From: Patiria pectinifera
Lineage: Eukaryota; Echinodermata; Asteroidea; Valvatida; Asterinidae
Length of the DNA: 64,000 bases
Direction of reading: 5' to 3'
Assembly: GCA_029964075.1 (NCBI GenBank)
Contig: CM057147.1
Span: 22,837,513-22,901,512, forward strand
The stretch's first letter is position 1; each line of letters starts with the position of its first letter. Below the pieces are notes generated by a model. That model was not told where the DNA came from, searched no databases, and saw only the letters and a program-made list of their open reading frames with translations. This document shows positions 44,761 to 56,948 of this stretch, one piece after another. The position numbers and the translations under genes are program-made.

Positions 44761-45828
44761 TTTTTTTTCACCGCACACCCGGCCTATGTAAAATAAAAGT
44801 GCCGGGGGCACCATCTTCCCATGACTTATTTTAAACCTGCTAATCATGGTTATTATAGGACGGGTGCTTTTCTCGGGATGACAAATTTCTAGTGGGAATT
44901 AATGTACATCTTGGGAATGATTTGGATCATCGCAACTTTATTACGCCCGGCTGAAACAGATGTCAGTGTATATATACTTTGGTTTTGTCATTTTATACTG
45001 ACCCCAACTGTAGCTTTGTCACAGTGACACACTCCGGACGGACACAAAAGTGGAATAAGGTCACAGTGACAAGCAAAAATGTCGTGTCACGGTACGGTTG
45101 AATGACGTACAAAGTTGTGACAGCCTTGACAATGGAGCAGTAAATTGTTTCTTTAGTGAGCAATTTCGGCTAACAATACATGATTCATTTTTACAGATCT
45201 TATTTTTCACACAACTGGCCACTTAAAAATTCTGATTTCAATTTTTTGTTCCAAATTTGACGGTCAAATAAGGTATTATAATCCCATTCTATATATAGTT
45301 TACAGACCATTATGAGCAAACTATTCGATTGTTGACAAGTGATGTTTTGTTGAAAACTTTTAGCAAACATTTGCCTACTTTCAGACAGAAAAGTTTTAAG
45401 ATGTGTGTTAATACATAACCTAATTCGGATACACCACGCTAACGTAATGGCGCGAAGTACGGACACACGCATTCCAAAATTTTAACCAGAGTTTCTGGGG
45501 CTGAAATTTGGAATTAATATCCTTTTCTAAAACTCTTCCATCTGCGACAAATAAACACACCTTGGAAATTCCCCTAGTTTTGAAAAAACCATATATCTAT
45601 TTCGTGAAAACCTTGTGGAGACCTATTGTCCCACAAGGCAGCGAATTTGTGGTCACTTATTTCATTCTGAATGTGGACAAAGCCATGGCGTCTTACTGTG
45701 AACGTCAGACGGCGTCGGCAATGTGTTCCAATGTCTCTCCCAGTGGTCTCCCCCAACTCTCCCTTTCTTACCATTGAGGGTGTACTTGTACACGGAGCCC
45801 ATATTACAAATCAAACCTGTGAAAAAGT

Positions 45829-46215
45829 CCTTGAATCAAATTCCCTTGGAACCGGAACCAGACTAAATATATACATGCATGTAAGTCTGTACATTATAAG
45901 CAACACCATTATCAGTGACCCAGACTTTCAGTTTGTCTCAAAGCCTGTCGACCAGTCCAAATTTGGACTGGTCCACCCAGTAATTAAACATACTCAAGCA
46001 CACATGTAACAGTAATTCAAATCCAACCTACAGAATCATCCTTGAATCATTATCTCTGTACCAGAACAAGACTGAGCCCATAAATTAGTAAGCGATGCCA
46101 ATATCAGTGACAGAGACGTTCCGTCTCAAAACCCTTGTGGATAAGTCCAAATTAGGGCTTGTCTGTAGGTCTAACAACAATTCTGGCACACATACCGGTA
46201 TGACAGTAATATTGG
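45829..46215 (+). repeat. Degenerate tandem duplication, 211-bp period
   Basis: CCTTGAATCA at 45829 and 46040 opens two units. Each continues with an ACCAGAC/CAAGACTGA segment, ATTATCAGTGAC/AATATCAGTGAC, and CCAGTCCAAATTTGGACTGG against TAAGTCCAAATTAGGGCTTG. Non-coding and clearly older than the array at 37834. Confidence 0.65.
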
Positions 46216-46590
46216 AATATCTGGTCATCCACGATGACTGTTTGAGTAACGTTGACCCTCTAAACTCCAAACAAGTACGCAAATTCCGGCTACGGTCATA
46301 CTTTGCTAATAAAATAACCACTCCACTCAAACAGTGACCTAGTGTGTTTTGCTCAGGAAATCCTGTCAATCCTGTTGGCTTCCTGTCAATTCCACCAATC
46401 AAAGATGACTTAACGTAGGGGAAAGAGTTTAAGACTAAGAAAAGTATGTTTCATGTGGGGCATGCATCATAATATCCCTTGACTTGTATATGAATACATG
46501 CATCATTCATGTCAGGTAATGGTGAATTGCTTAGCTGGTGTGAGGGACCACGGATTTCCGTTTATTAAAAGGGGATTTTCCATCTGTCAA

Positions 46591-46970
46591 TGTTTGTTCA
46601 ATTTGGGCGATTCACAATGCAGTGTGCCACCAAGAGTTTACCACGGAGAGTTCATTTTCCCAGTGCATTGTGGGAGATGGTCGACACATACGCAGCGCGG
46701 GACATTTGAAATTGTTAGTTTTTGCAGTCAGTTGTTTTGTAAGCGTATGCTTCTAGTATAAGTTTGCCCTTGTCTTTTCTTTTTATCAATATGGTGTTTT
46801 GTGTAAGGCGGCAGAATGCCATGCCCGAATCTATAACAAATTAGCTCAAGTTGTCTACTGACACTCATTCAAATGGGCGGTGTTTTGTCGACCGTAAACT
46901 TGAAAAATTGACTCTCCATGGCAAACTCTTGGTGGCGCACTGCATTATGAATTGCCCAAATTGAACACAC
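46591..46970. mobile_element. Foldback element, about 380 bp
   Basis: TGTTCAATTTGGGCGATTCA, GTGCCACCAAGAGTTTACCA and GGAGAGT on the left are mirrored by ACTCTCC, TGGCAAACTCTTGGTGGCGC and TGAATTGCCCAAATTGAACA on the right. Arms of about 70 bp. Intron 7. Confidence 0.8.
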
Positions 46971-47754
46971 ACTCATACAGTTACACTTGAAGCATTTTTT
47001 GTTTTCTGCCAAGGATCTCCATGCAACTTGGGCCCATCGTATAACTTTTGAAAAGAAATTAGTGAATAGAAAAGGAGTACAAAGTAAATTGAGAAGATAG
47101 ACTTGCACTTTATTTAAGAGGGAATCCATTTGCATTTAAACTTTTTTCACTTTTTGGGATACATTTGTAACAACAATTACAAACAATAACATTAAATACT
47201 CAGAAATACACAAAAACATTTTAGACGAAACATACACAGTATAATATTTAACCAGCTCCAGCTGGATCACCCGAAAGAAACATGGTTTCTGTCGAGGGGC
47301 TCTCCAACTGATTGAAGTGCATTTCACTGACATAATCCAATGTACATAGCCAGGTAAGTTTCCAATGGGAGTTTTGTTCAAACTGGACGATAATAAACAG
47401 AATAGGACAACATATGGTCCTTTTCATGGCAGCAAAATTCGCCCCTAAATTATATACTAAATTGTATACATGTTCGGCGGTATGGAAAAGGCACAGTGCA
47501 ACCTGTTTGCCAGTCTGGGAAAAAAAGGTGACCCAAAAATGGCACTCGTAATAGGCTGCTATTAAAAAGACGGCACTTCTTTTACAAAAAAAAGGCCAGG
47601 TGTTAAAAAAAAGGGCACTCTTTACAAATATTAGGGAGGGGATTAAAGGCTGCTGAAGAAAAGGGCACTTGAATGGAAAGGGCAGTCTTTACAAAATATT
47701 GGAGGGGGGGGGTTTAAATACCCCCTCACACCACCCCAACCCTCCCCATGTGAA

Positions 47755-47965
47755 TTGATTTTGTTTTGCTGAAAGAACGCTAACCATTTTTGTGATCCGT
47801 GGACAGAACTATTAAACAGTGTTCTGTTTCTTGAGAAGGACATGAGTGATTGGAATGATTCTTGTACTAAAAGAAAGCTTATTAATTGGGATTTCATATC
47901 CTAGATATTGAAAGTGCTACATGCAGAACTTCATTAAAAAAATGGTACTGACATTGGGTTTCCTT
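47755..47965. repeat. Solo arm of the 42128-42667 foldback family
   Basis: The order GTTTTGCTGAAAGAACGC, TGTGATCCGTGGACAGAAC, GACATGAGTGATTGGAATGA, GTGCTACATGCAGAACTTCA, GGGTTTCCTTTTC reproduces the right arm of the 42-kb element without its partner. A half-element left by recombination or partial insertion. Confidence 0.75.
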
Positions 47966-48474
47966 TTCTTTTTTTTTAAACTCCTTGGATAAAACCATGT
48001 AGTTTTCCTCTGCAAATCTGCATTAGTTTTTCCAGAATAAACGATGGCCTTGTGCGCCCTTTTTTTTACACCCGTTGCACAAATACTTTGGTTCGGCTGA
48101 GGTTTTCTGTCCCAGATGTGGGCAGTTGTATACCGCAGTAAGCTCAGACGTGCTTTTGTCATGTAAATATTTCAATAGCTGCAAGCAGCCCTGAACTTCT
48201 TAGAACGACAGAAATAAACTTTGGAAAGCCCCAGTGAACTTGGTAAATATAATGATGAAACAAAATCAAGGGTGGAGATTTTTAGGATGTAATAAACAGG
48301 CAGTGAGTGTTTGATTTGACATTTCTCTAGTGCCAAGGCTAGTAACGGATTCAACTCTTGAATCAAGTGTTGATAGGTTTTTGAACTGAAGTGGAAAGGT
48401 GGCAAAAGGTCAAAGATATAAAGATTGTACAAATGTAAGTTCAACAAAATGTGGCTGCTACATGTACAACCAGT

Positions 48475-48790
48475 TAGGCCAAAAAAAAAAAATTATCGGT
48501 CTCTTGTCAGCGTGCGTGTCAATTTTGATCGTGCGCGTCAATGTTTTTTTTTCCAAATTTTTCGCGGTAGCTACAACAGCGATGGAGGGCACCAAGGCAA
48601 ATGATGGAGGACACCAACGTATATGAGGACACAAAAAAAGCAAATAGTACCCACCTTGTCTGTACAATTCAAGCTTGAAAAAAAGGAATGGAAAAAAACC
48701 CACATCGCCGCATCAATTCCGGAACTTTGGCCTGACCAGAGACTGACTATTGGGGGGGGGGGGCTTACATATTTGAGGCTTAAGATTTTT
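48475..48790. repeat. Fragment of the AAGGCCAAAAAAA family
   Basis: It starts AGGCCAAAAAAAAAAAATTA then TCGGTCTCTTG, with GTGCGTGTCAATTTTGATCG and TAGCTACAACAGCGATGG inside. The far end is unclear (a G-run at 48752). Same terminal word as 29455 and 50934. Confidence 0.45.
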
Positions 48791-49479
48791 TTTTCGGACT
48801 TTAGTCTGAAATCAGCTTTTTTTGAATCTGAGAGGGAGAGACATCAAAAAGAATTGCATCTTCAAACCTTTCTCCCAATTTTCAGACTTATTTTAACTGT
48901 CACAATAACATCCCTAATATTATTCTATTTTACTACTACAAGAACCAATCAAAAGATGGATTGGACTAGACTGCCATAATGATGTCCATAAAGGCCTATG
49001 TGTACACATATAAGTTCTTCAGTCATCTAACACACACAGACCTTGATGGAAAAGCTGTGCTAAATATTTCCTTATAAAGAAGACAGACATCACAACATGC
49101 TTCCATTGACTCAAACGACAATTTCATGTTTTCCTTCCTGTTACTGGGAGCGGAACCAAGAACTGAGAATGCTCTGCCACAATGACTACACCGCAATTGA
49201 CACTCGGGATCATTCTGTTGATTCACTGGGGACTGTTTTGATTGCAAACTGAAAGTGTTTCAGATTTCAGTGCTGGAAAGTTCCCTTTTGTTACAAGGAC
49301 TGTCTCAAGTTTCTGTGAAAATGGAAAGAAGAATCAGTCGTTGGGGAAAAGTAAAACATTTCTTTGTGTAGTTTGAGACAAGGTTTTCCTGGTTCACCGG
49401 CAGATCAAAGGATCTCTCACCTTTTATTATTATTATTACTAATCATTTCTGGTAATGAAACCAAGGATTCCTCAAAAGC

Positions 49480-49712
49480 GCCCTAGGCACTGTAGCTCGC
49501 AAGCCTGAAGAAACCTGTGGAGAGAAGACAATGAGAAGAAGTTACAGTTTTAGAGGTGGGAGGAAAAGCCCAGAAGAATATTCTGGGGAAACCCACGGAA
49601 TCAGGCAGGGACTGAAAACCCAATCCACATATTGGCCCAGGCGGGATTCGAACCCGGGTCACAGCGGTGGAAGGCGAGGAAAGTACCGCTACGCCAACCT
49701 GACTCCCCAACG
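49480..49712 (-). mobile_element. tRNA-derived SINE, minus strand
   Basis: On the minus strand the head has A box TGGCGTAGCGG, a tRNA-like middle TCGCCTTCCACCGCTGTGAC and B box GGGTTCGAATCCCGCC. A body follows with CAATATGTGGATTGGGTTTT and GGGCTTTTCCTCCCACC. The body resembles conserved regions of deuterostome SINEs, but I could not verify the subfamily. Antisense in BCR-like intron 7. Confidence 0.75.
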
Positions 49713-49828
49713 TGAACTTGAGTCCCTGTACAAATTGGGATAAATAGCCAACGTAATTGAGGTGTACTGGCAAATTGAAACATAACTGGGCAGGAATGGG
49801 GGGGGGGGGGGTTGCGACTTTACGGGTA

Positions 49829-50357
49829 TTAAAGGGAATATACAACATTTGCAAACATCAAAAAATAAAACTACCAAGTTTTAACGAAATACCTTACTAT
49901 GATGTTGGTAAATGACAGTCTAAAGCATCCTATAAATTATGGCACCTGGTGTGAAGTCATTTTCAAGAAAATGGTATTTTTGTATACATTTCTAACGGTG
50001 GTCGGCCGACCACCGTTGGAAAAACCTAACTATTTTTCAACTACTGCTCCAAATTTACCATTTTTTTTCAGTCCAAATTTTGTTTGCTATTGGTTACATG
50101 TTCATGAATGGGTGCAGGCAGGCTAGACTGCTTCCCTTACCTTACAAATTTCCAGCATCCATAAATTGATCCATTTTATCTTTAGTGGAGTCAAGGAACC
50201 AGCCTACTTCAACAATTTTGTTTTTCTTTTTTCCAGCATTTTCGGACACAAAACTTCAAACATGTCAGTGTAACAATATTTGATCTATTATACCAACCCC
50301 TCAAATAGTTCATTTCTGAAAATTACAGCAAAGGCCAATGATGTACATTCCCTTTAA
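49829..50357. mobile_element. TTAA MITE with central palindrome, copy 2
   Basis: TTAAAGGGAATATACAACAT at the left and GATGTACATTCCCTTTAA at the right, bounded by TTAA. The 24-bp palindrome at 49994-50017 has half-arm AACGGTGGTCGG. Colinear with 43520-44036 and inverted relative to 55431-55970. The TTAA target suggests mobilisation by a piggyBac-type transposase. Confidence 0.9.
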
Positions 50358-50525
50358 GTAAGAGAACAAGATTCTCCTTAAAATCCTTTTTGTTGCACTT
50401 GTAAAAATCAGGGTTTTTATTGAATATTAAAATCGAACTTCAAGTTGGGACTGTTGAGGAACATGTCTCATGTCTCAATTGACAAAAACAAAAACAAACT
50501 ATGTTGATTTTACAGTTATGTATTA

Positions 50526-50867
50526 CAGTAGAACGTCGTTATAACAAACACCGCTGTACTGAACATTCAGCTGTACTGAACGTCATCCTTGGCTCCCGAT
50601 TTTTGTGTACAAAACGTACCAAACGTTGTTGTTGAAAAATGTCAACAGAATAGTGACAAGTCGCTATTATTTCCAAAAGGAATAGGAGGGAAAGCCACCT
50701 ATTGCTGTAGGTAGTAAGCTCAAAAACTGTGTAAATATAGTCCGTATCAGACTGTTTAAATAGAGTGCGTATCGGAGCATCAGCAGCTTAAAATCGCTAT
50801 ACCGACAATCGATATTGTGAACAATTTCTGTGGATCCCATGATGTTTGCTATAGTGGCGTTCCACTG
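50526..50867. mobile_element. pogo/Tigger-type MITE, 342 bp
   Basis: Flanked by TA on both sides. Left end CAGTAGAACGTCGTTATAAC, right end GCTATAGTGGCGTTCCACTG, a near mirror. CAGTNGAACNNCGTTATAAC is the terminal repeat typical of pogo/Tigger-like Tc1-mariner relatives, which duplicate TA. A second copy is at 61683-62140. No transposase. Confidence 0.8.
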
Positions 50868-50933
50868 TATAGATAATTCAAAACTCATCTAAAGTTCAAT
50901 ATATTGAAGCTTTGAAACATGTAAAAGTCACTA

Positions 50934-51302
50934 AGGCCAAAAAAAAAAAGTCTCCGGTTTCTGGTATGCGCGCGCGTCGCCGTAGCCATGCGCGTCGGCA
51001 AAATGAAAAAGTTTTTTTTTCAATGAGAGATGATGTCTCAAAACCAAACTCACCGGTTTGACTGGAATCCTGCTGCTGCACAATTTTAACGTGTTTTTGG
51101 ATGGGGTTATGATCGAGAATAAGCTCTATGTGGCCTCTCTGGACTCCCATATATTTGCACTAAGTTTAGTCGGGCACCATTTGCAGTCATCAGCCGACAT
51201 TTGAGGCAAAAAAATCAGATTAAACAAAAAAAAAAGCCGCGTCGCCGCACCACTTTTTGGGCAAGCTCCATACCAGAAACCGGAGGCTTTTTTTGGGGGC
51301 CA
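50934..51302. mobile_element. MITE of the AAGGCCAAAAAAA family, 369 bp
   Basis: Left AAGGCCAAAAAAAAAAAGTC then TCCGGTTTCTGGTATG; right CATACCAGAAACCGGA then GGCTTTTTTTGGGGGCC; good inverted ends of about 35 bp. The block from GATGATGTCTCAAAACC to GGGCACCATTTGCAGTCAT also occurs in the foldback at 20249-20844, so the two families share internal sequence. It lies about 110 bp before exon 8. Confidence 0.8.
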
Positions 51303-51413
51303 AACTGTGAAGGTTAAAAGTGGGTGAACTCATTTGGACTCACAATCTTTGGAGCAAAACTGAAATATTTTCTTACTAAAATAGACTTGTCATTTTCTTT
51401 AACCTCCCATCAG

Positions 51414-51539
51414 GATCTCCTGAAACGCACTCCTCCTGCCCATGAGGACTACTCCATTCTTGCCCAGGTGTTGGAGAAGACTCGGACGTTCTTCAAGCAA
51501 ATTGACGACGCCACCAGGGAAACAGATTCATCCAAACAG
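51414..51539 (+). CDS. bcr: BCR-like RhoGEF, exon 8: DH domain, last exon before the gap
   Basis: Acceptor ACCTCCCATCAG, donor AAACAG|GTCGGA; phase 0 at both ends; residues 525-566. DLLKRTPPAHEDYSILAQVL aligns with human BCR DLLKHTPASHPDHPLLQDAL, and FFKQIDDATRE with FLSSINEEITP, near the end of the DH domain. The PH, C2 and RhoGAP parts should follow. None is recognisable in the remaining 350 bp before the gap or after it, so the gene is truncated in this assembly, or continues in the gap or beyond. Confidence 0.92.
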
Positions 51540-51887
51540 GTCGGAATAACTAAATCCAATTTTCTGCAATTTACTGGAATGCATTGAACGTTTAGCACAT
51601 TACATTGTATTTATATGCTGATGAATCTGTAAAACCGCACAGTGCAGAGCAGTTTGGGGTGGTACAGGGAGTAACAGGCAGGGAGGTTTTGGGGCGGCAC
51701 AGGGACTAATTATATTTGTGTAACTTTTTTATGTTTGTATGTCAGTCTTATATATTTACTAACTAACCAGTAACACGCACAAACAAAATTGACATGGGGA
51801 ATACTTTTTGTATTTTCAAAATATGCTTTATTTTTAAATTTTTTGGCCAAATCTGTCACTCAAAGATTTGAGGTCGGCAATTTGGCT

Positions 51888-52387
51888 NNNNNNNNNNNNN
51901 NNNNNNNNNNNNNNNNNNNNNNNNNNNNNNNNNNNNNNNNNNNNNNNNNNNNNNNNNNNNNNNNNNNNNNNNNNNNNNNNNNNNNNNNNNNNNNNNNNNN
52001 NNNNNNNNNNNNNNNNNNNNNNNNNNNNNNNNNNNNNNNNNNNNNNNNNNNNNNNNNNNNNNNNNNNNNNNNNNNNNNNNNNNNNNNNNNNNNNNNNNNN
52101 NNNNNNNNNNNNNNNNNNNNNNNNNNNNNNNNNNNNNNNNNNNNNNNNNNNNNNNNNNNNNNNNNNNNNNNNNNNNNNNNNNNNNNNNNNNNNNNNNNNN
52201 NNNNNNNNNNNNNNNNNNNNNNNNNNNNNNNNNNNNNNNNNNNNNNNNNNNNNNNNNNNNNNNNNNNNNNNNNNNNNNNNNNNNNNNNNNNNNNNNNNNN
52301 NNNNNNNNNNNNNNNNNNNNNNNNNNNNNNNNNNNNNNNNNNNNNNNNNNNNNNNNNNNNNNNNNNNNNNNNNNNNNNNNNNNNNNN
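51888..52387. other. Assembly gap, 500 N
   Basis: Exactly 500 undetermined bases, the usual placeholder for a scaffold join of unknown length. Real missing sequence may be much longer. Flanking sequences show no obvious continuity. Confidence 0.99.
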
Positions 52388-54262
52388 AATACATTGACGC
52401 GGGCTCAAGATTCGCGTGGGTGCTAGCTCCATGGTGTGAGGTTGGGGCTTTACTTGAGTGTCTTCAAATAGTTGCAAGGAAGCAGTGGAACACTGGCCGG
52501 GTTGAAGGACGATAAAAGGGGTAGGGGTTGAGATATGCGGAAAGGCTGCGTTCCGAAGACGTATACGCGTACAGGGTAGGATAAACTCTGTGGTTGGCCC
52601 ATTAAATTGGGATAAGTGGTTTGGAGAGGTGCAAATATTTATTGAAAGTATCATGACAGCTATATAGGAACTATTTATGTCAAGTACGAGGCGGGTTCAG
52701 CTAGACCAAAGCATAATACGAAACATGGAGACTCGACTGGACAATGGCAAAGTGGTCAACAGGCTGGCGGGAAACCAAACGCAATTAACCTGCCGCTTTA
52801 TTATTATACAACGTGTTAAGAAATTGGGTTTTAGTAAACCGCCTAACGGACTGGTTTGAGACCACTGACCCTACAGAATTATAACACAGATATTATTTTG
52901 TCAATGGGCTTACAAATGACCTGTCTTTCGTTTCCACAACAAACATTATCTCCCTGTGCAACAACATTAAAGTGAGACTAAAACAACACACCAGTTTAGT
53001 AAGTTTACAAAAGTGCTAGACCTTAGGCGCGTCGAGCCTCCGATGAATATTCTGACTGCACTATACAGAGATTACAAAAGTGGACCTCGGGCATTTGTAG
53101 AAACCTCTGTCTCCTAAACAACAATTGCTTGCGGGTTGAAAACTGCGCAGTTTACCTTTCTTTATGCAGGCTGCAGTGGCAGGTCCACGTTTCAGTCAGA
53201 CTAAGGACTTATAGTGTGTGTGTGTGTGTGATAACGCCGATTGCCTGGCTACCCGGGTGTGGAATAAAACCCAATGCTACCGTTTTGCGGCTTGTTTGAA
53301 CACATCTCTCAATTCTCGTGCAACAAGTACAAACTGCTTCGAATCTAATTCAACTTTGAGACTTTCAAACTTGTACATGTAGAGTCCCGATACACAGCGA
53401 TGGCAGATAGGTAGAAAAATCAAGCCAACTTTACTGCAATGCATTTGAGCCAACAAAGGTGTTAAATAATGTCCACTGAAGTCAAAGGTGAAGTCAGTAC
53501 ATATCTCTTTTGCACTTCAGACATCCGAGGAAACTGCTTTTGTTCTTTTGAGATATGCTGGAGGATAAATTTCGTGCATTCCATGTTACTAACTAACTCT
53601 CCAAGATGGCCGCTTTGCAATACCACTACAGCCAAGTTTCAGATTTAAATTCAAATTTTGAAGGACAGTTTTCTTTTGCACCATATTGATATAAACTTGA
53701 ATATATGGTAAGACTATAGACGAACAAATGTACAAGTGTTCCGAAAGATGGACAATTAGTAGTTTTTTTATAGTGGCGTGAATGTGGAAACAGAGCCAGA
53801 TGTAATTTTTAACTAAAACTTTAGTCGTGCAATAAACAAGACAAGTCGGAAAAGTTGTGTCGTGCGCACGTCCTGATTTTCTGACAAGGCAGATACCCGC
53901 GCGTGATGACTGGTTCCCAAACTATAGACGCACAGGCCCCGCTGTTCCTCTAAACCATGGAGGAAACTTACAGCAGTACTGTGTGCCGTACCCATACATT
54001 TATCTCCACCTGTTCCCGGCTCCACGGTTCAGTTTGTTGTCCACCGACGCAGTCAACCGTAAACATCGATCATTGTCCCCGCAAATCGAAACAAGTTTCT
54101 CGTGTGCTCGTGCGACAATAATTGCGCCATACACATAATGTCCTGAGCACAATGGCGAGAGCCACAGGCAATTTATATAACTTCATGGTTGTTGGACAAA
54201 AATGTCTTCGTTTTGAAAATCAAGACTTGCAGAAAGGAGAGAGATGATTTTGAAAAACTTAC
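52388..54262. other. Sequence after the gap, no exon recognised
   Basis: No BCR PH, C2 or RhoGAP exon is seen on the plus strand, and no clear continuation of the minus-strand signal-peptide gene. A (GT)n run lies at about 53216-53230. Composition is slightly more GC-rich than the BCR-like introns. Confidence 0.4.
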
Positions 54263-54406
54263 CACGGTGTCGTTGATGTTGTTGAATGTTCCGGCCGACA
54301 CTGGTGATGCTATGAGGAGAAGTAAGGAAACCACAGCTGACAAATGCACACCGTCCTTTGTTGAACTGTCAAAATGACCCATCCTGGTTGGACCCGTTGT
54401 TCTCAT
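54263..54406 (-). CDS. Signal-peptide first exon of an unidentified secreted or membrane protein
   Basis: An ATG-started 48-codon frame ends at a good donor, ACCGTG|GTAAGT, phase 0. Translation has a second Met at codon 9, a hydrophobic core LSAVVSLLLLIASP and a likely cleavage after PVSA, leaving GTFNNINDTV with an N-glycosylation site (NDT). This is a typical first exon of an ER-targeted protein. Remaining exons would lie toward lower coordinates, into or beyond the gap, and were not recognised. Two TATAAATA words at 54474 and 54602 are on the plus strand and do not fit as its TATA box. Receptor or enzyme identity cannot be given. Confidence 0.6.
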
Positions 54407-55430
54407 AAAAGTTGATGGTCATTCAAACTCTAATGGTTGCCTTGTAAAGTTACTCTGCATACAAGTACGATTGTATAAATAGCTTCAAGTGGCCCAACTT
54501 GAGAAGGCACTCACCGGACGATCAGACTAGTAACCTACCGTCGGACCGAGCGTTTCTACGGGTCTGTGTGGATCCCCTTCTCGGTACATGACGTCTGTTC
54601 GTATAAATAACTTCGCCAAACAATCCGGGCTCCGTCGATTTAAACTGCGCAGGTGGATCGGGCCCTTTGTTCGCGATCGAACAAAGGGAACAGGTATATA
54701 ATGTATACGTCACCTGCAAGGTCACATGATATACTTCGTGACTAATGGCCCAGGCACAATGTTCAAACGTGAACTGCAAGGGGCTAAAGCGTCTGGACTT
54801 TTTATGATGAACGATGCGTTTGTGTGACTGTTTCAAAGATTTGGGCAGGCGGTGCTGATCCCACTATATTAGTTCTCCAAACACAATACATCCGGGGTGG
54901 CTAAACCATGGCTAGACGAAGGGGCCGGGGAGGGATGGGTTAAATAGTTGAAGGGGCTATCAACATTTATATAATAGATAGTTGAAGAGAGACAGTAATT
55001 AAAGGGTGTTATGGGGACAATAACTTAATTAGGGATAGGGTTGGTGAGGGTTGTGAGAAAGACGAAAAGAGCGGACACTCATGAGGGGCACTTGAGGGGC
55101 TGTATTCTTGTTAGGCGGTTTAATACAAAATTTATTAATTTATTAATTTAGAAACATTGGTTTTACCTGAAAACGTACCTGTCGATTTAATGAGAAAACC
55201 TTGCTCAAAGATGAAGATTGGGCAGGTGCCAAACACCCTGTTAAATTACTCTACTTAAAATGGCAGTATTAAAGAAAACAACGATTGAATGTGATTTTTA
55301 TTTTGTACCTTTGCCCGCAGAAACTCTTTTCTTTTTTGACGTGCGCATGGCGCTAGCAATTGCAATTAAAAGTTACGAGGACCTATGCTTTATGTTTTTG
55401 CAAAATGTATAGCAAACACTGCGCGAAAAC

Positions 55431-55970
55431 TTTAATGTTGCTATTCTATTCCAACTCATTGGCTTTTGCTGTAATTTTCAGAAATGAACTATTTGAGGGG
55501 TTAGTATAATAGATCAAATATTGTTACACTGACATGTTTGAAGTTTTGTGTTCGAAAATGCTGGAAAAACCAAGAAAAACAAAAATGTTCAAGTAGTCTG
55601 GTTCCTTGACTCCACTATAGATAAAATGGATCAATTTATAGATGCCGGAAAATTGTAAGGTAAGGGAACCAGTCTAGCTGGCCTGCACCCGTTCATGAAC
55701 ATGTAACCAATAGCAAACAAAATTTGGACCCAAAAAAGTTTGAAGGTGGAGCAGTAGTTGAAAAATAGTTAGGTTTTTCCAACGGTGGTCGGCCGACCAC
55801 CGTTGGAAATGTATACAAAAATACCATTTTCTTGAAAATGACTTCACACCAGGTGCCATTATTTTACAGGATGCTTTAGACTGTCATTTACCAACATCCT
55901 AGTAAGGTATTTCGTAAAAACTTGGTAGTTTTATTTTTCGATGTTTGCAAATATTGTATATTCCCTTTAA
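55431..55970. mobile_element. TTAA MITE with central palindrome, copy 3 (inverted)
   Basis: Reverse-complement copy of 49829-50357. Its right end reads TTTGCAAATATTGTATATTC then CCTTTAA; the other end has decayed (no clean TTAA near 55431). The palindrome at 55776-55809 is 34 bp perfect with half-arm TTTCCAACGGTGGTCGG, the longest of the three copies. Confidence 0.88.
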
Positions 55971-56634
55971 CTGCGTGGGCCGATCAGTAATTTAGAAAGG
56001 AAAAAAAAATAAGTTTGCTAAAGAGGTGCATGCATATGAGTCATTTCTTGCAAAACACTGTTTATTCTTGCATGACACAATTTAGTAATATACATTTCGG
56101 TATATTTTCGATTAAGTCGTGATGATAAACATCCACAGAAAGTAACACAGAGGCGTACGAAAACACAAAAAGGTACGGGTTAAAAAAGTGAAAAATCCCC
56201 TTCCACATAAATTGTATTTGACAGCTTCACGCTTTACAATTTAGCCTTTCGGTGCAATGTTTTCCTTTGAAAACTGGTCCCTTTTAAAGGATGAAAAGAA
56301 TGCACATGCATGAGTTACCAGCTAATCGCATACCGGTAATAATGTCACGCATTGGTTGCAATGGTGAAAAGAATTGCGGGAGCATATCCCTACGTTTGCG
56401 TAAACAAAATATAGCTCGTCACAACTACAAAATAATTGCCGGCTTGAAACTCGCTTTCATTGAAAACGAAATCCGCTGCTTGCGCCAACTGTACATATCT
56501 CGAAACAGAGTTTAATCAAGTCGCCAATAATCGTCATGTTATGTCTCTAGTGCACCTCAGGAATAGAGACAACCCTCTCAAACGAGCAAATCACATGAAT
56601 CTTTTGTCAATGTTCGTCGGAAGATACTTGCAAC

Positions 56635-56948
56635 CAGTGGCATAGCTAGGATTTTTTTTTAGTGGCGGGCACAGTGGGCATCAGAATATTATGGGGGCAC
56701 ATATAGCAAACGTCCTATTGCAGTTGTTGTTTTCAGTTGGACCCCATAATGGCTCACTATATCCAATGACAATTTGTAAACAGTAAGACTTTTAGCTTAC
56801 TGAAAAAATACAACTTACAAAAACCCTTTATGGTTGTGGAAGGAAAGGGGGCTTTATCAGTGTTTTGGTGGGGCGAAACTGGGGGAGGGGGCACGGAAAA
56901 TTTGTGGGGGAACGTGCCTTCAGGACCTCCCCCCAGGCTACGCCACTG
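56635..56948. mobile_element. hAT-type MITE with 8-bp target-site duplication
   Basis: CAGTGGCATAGCTAGG is mirrored by CCAGGCTACGCCACTG. Flanks CTTGCAAC and CTTGCGAC are an 8-bp duplication with one change, as made by hAT transposases. The interior is G-rich (GGGGGCAC, GGGGGAGGGGGCAC). No transposase. Confidence 0.9.

Noticed and set aside
51789..52654. Long open frames spanning the N run
   Set aside because: They exist only because undetermined bases cannot encode stops.
54474..54609. TATAAATA words as TATA boxes of the signal-peptide gene
   Set aside because: Both are on the plus strand while the exon is on the minus strand; no plus-strand gene start is seen after them.
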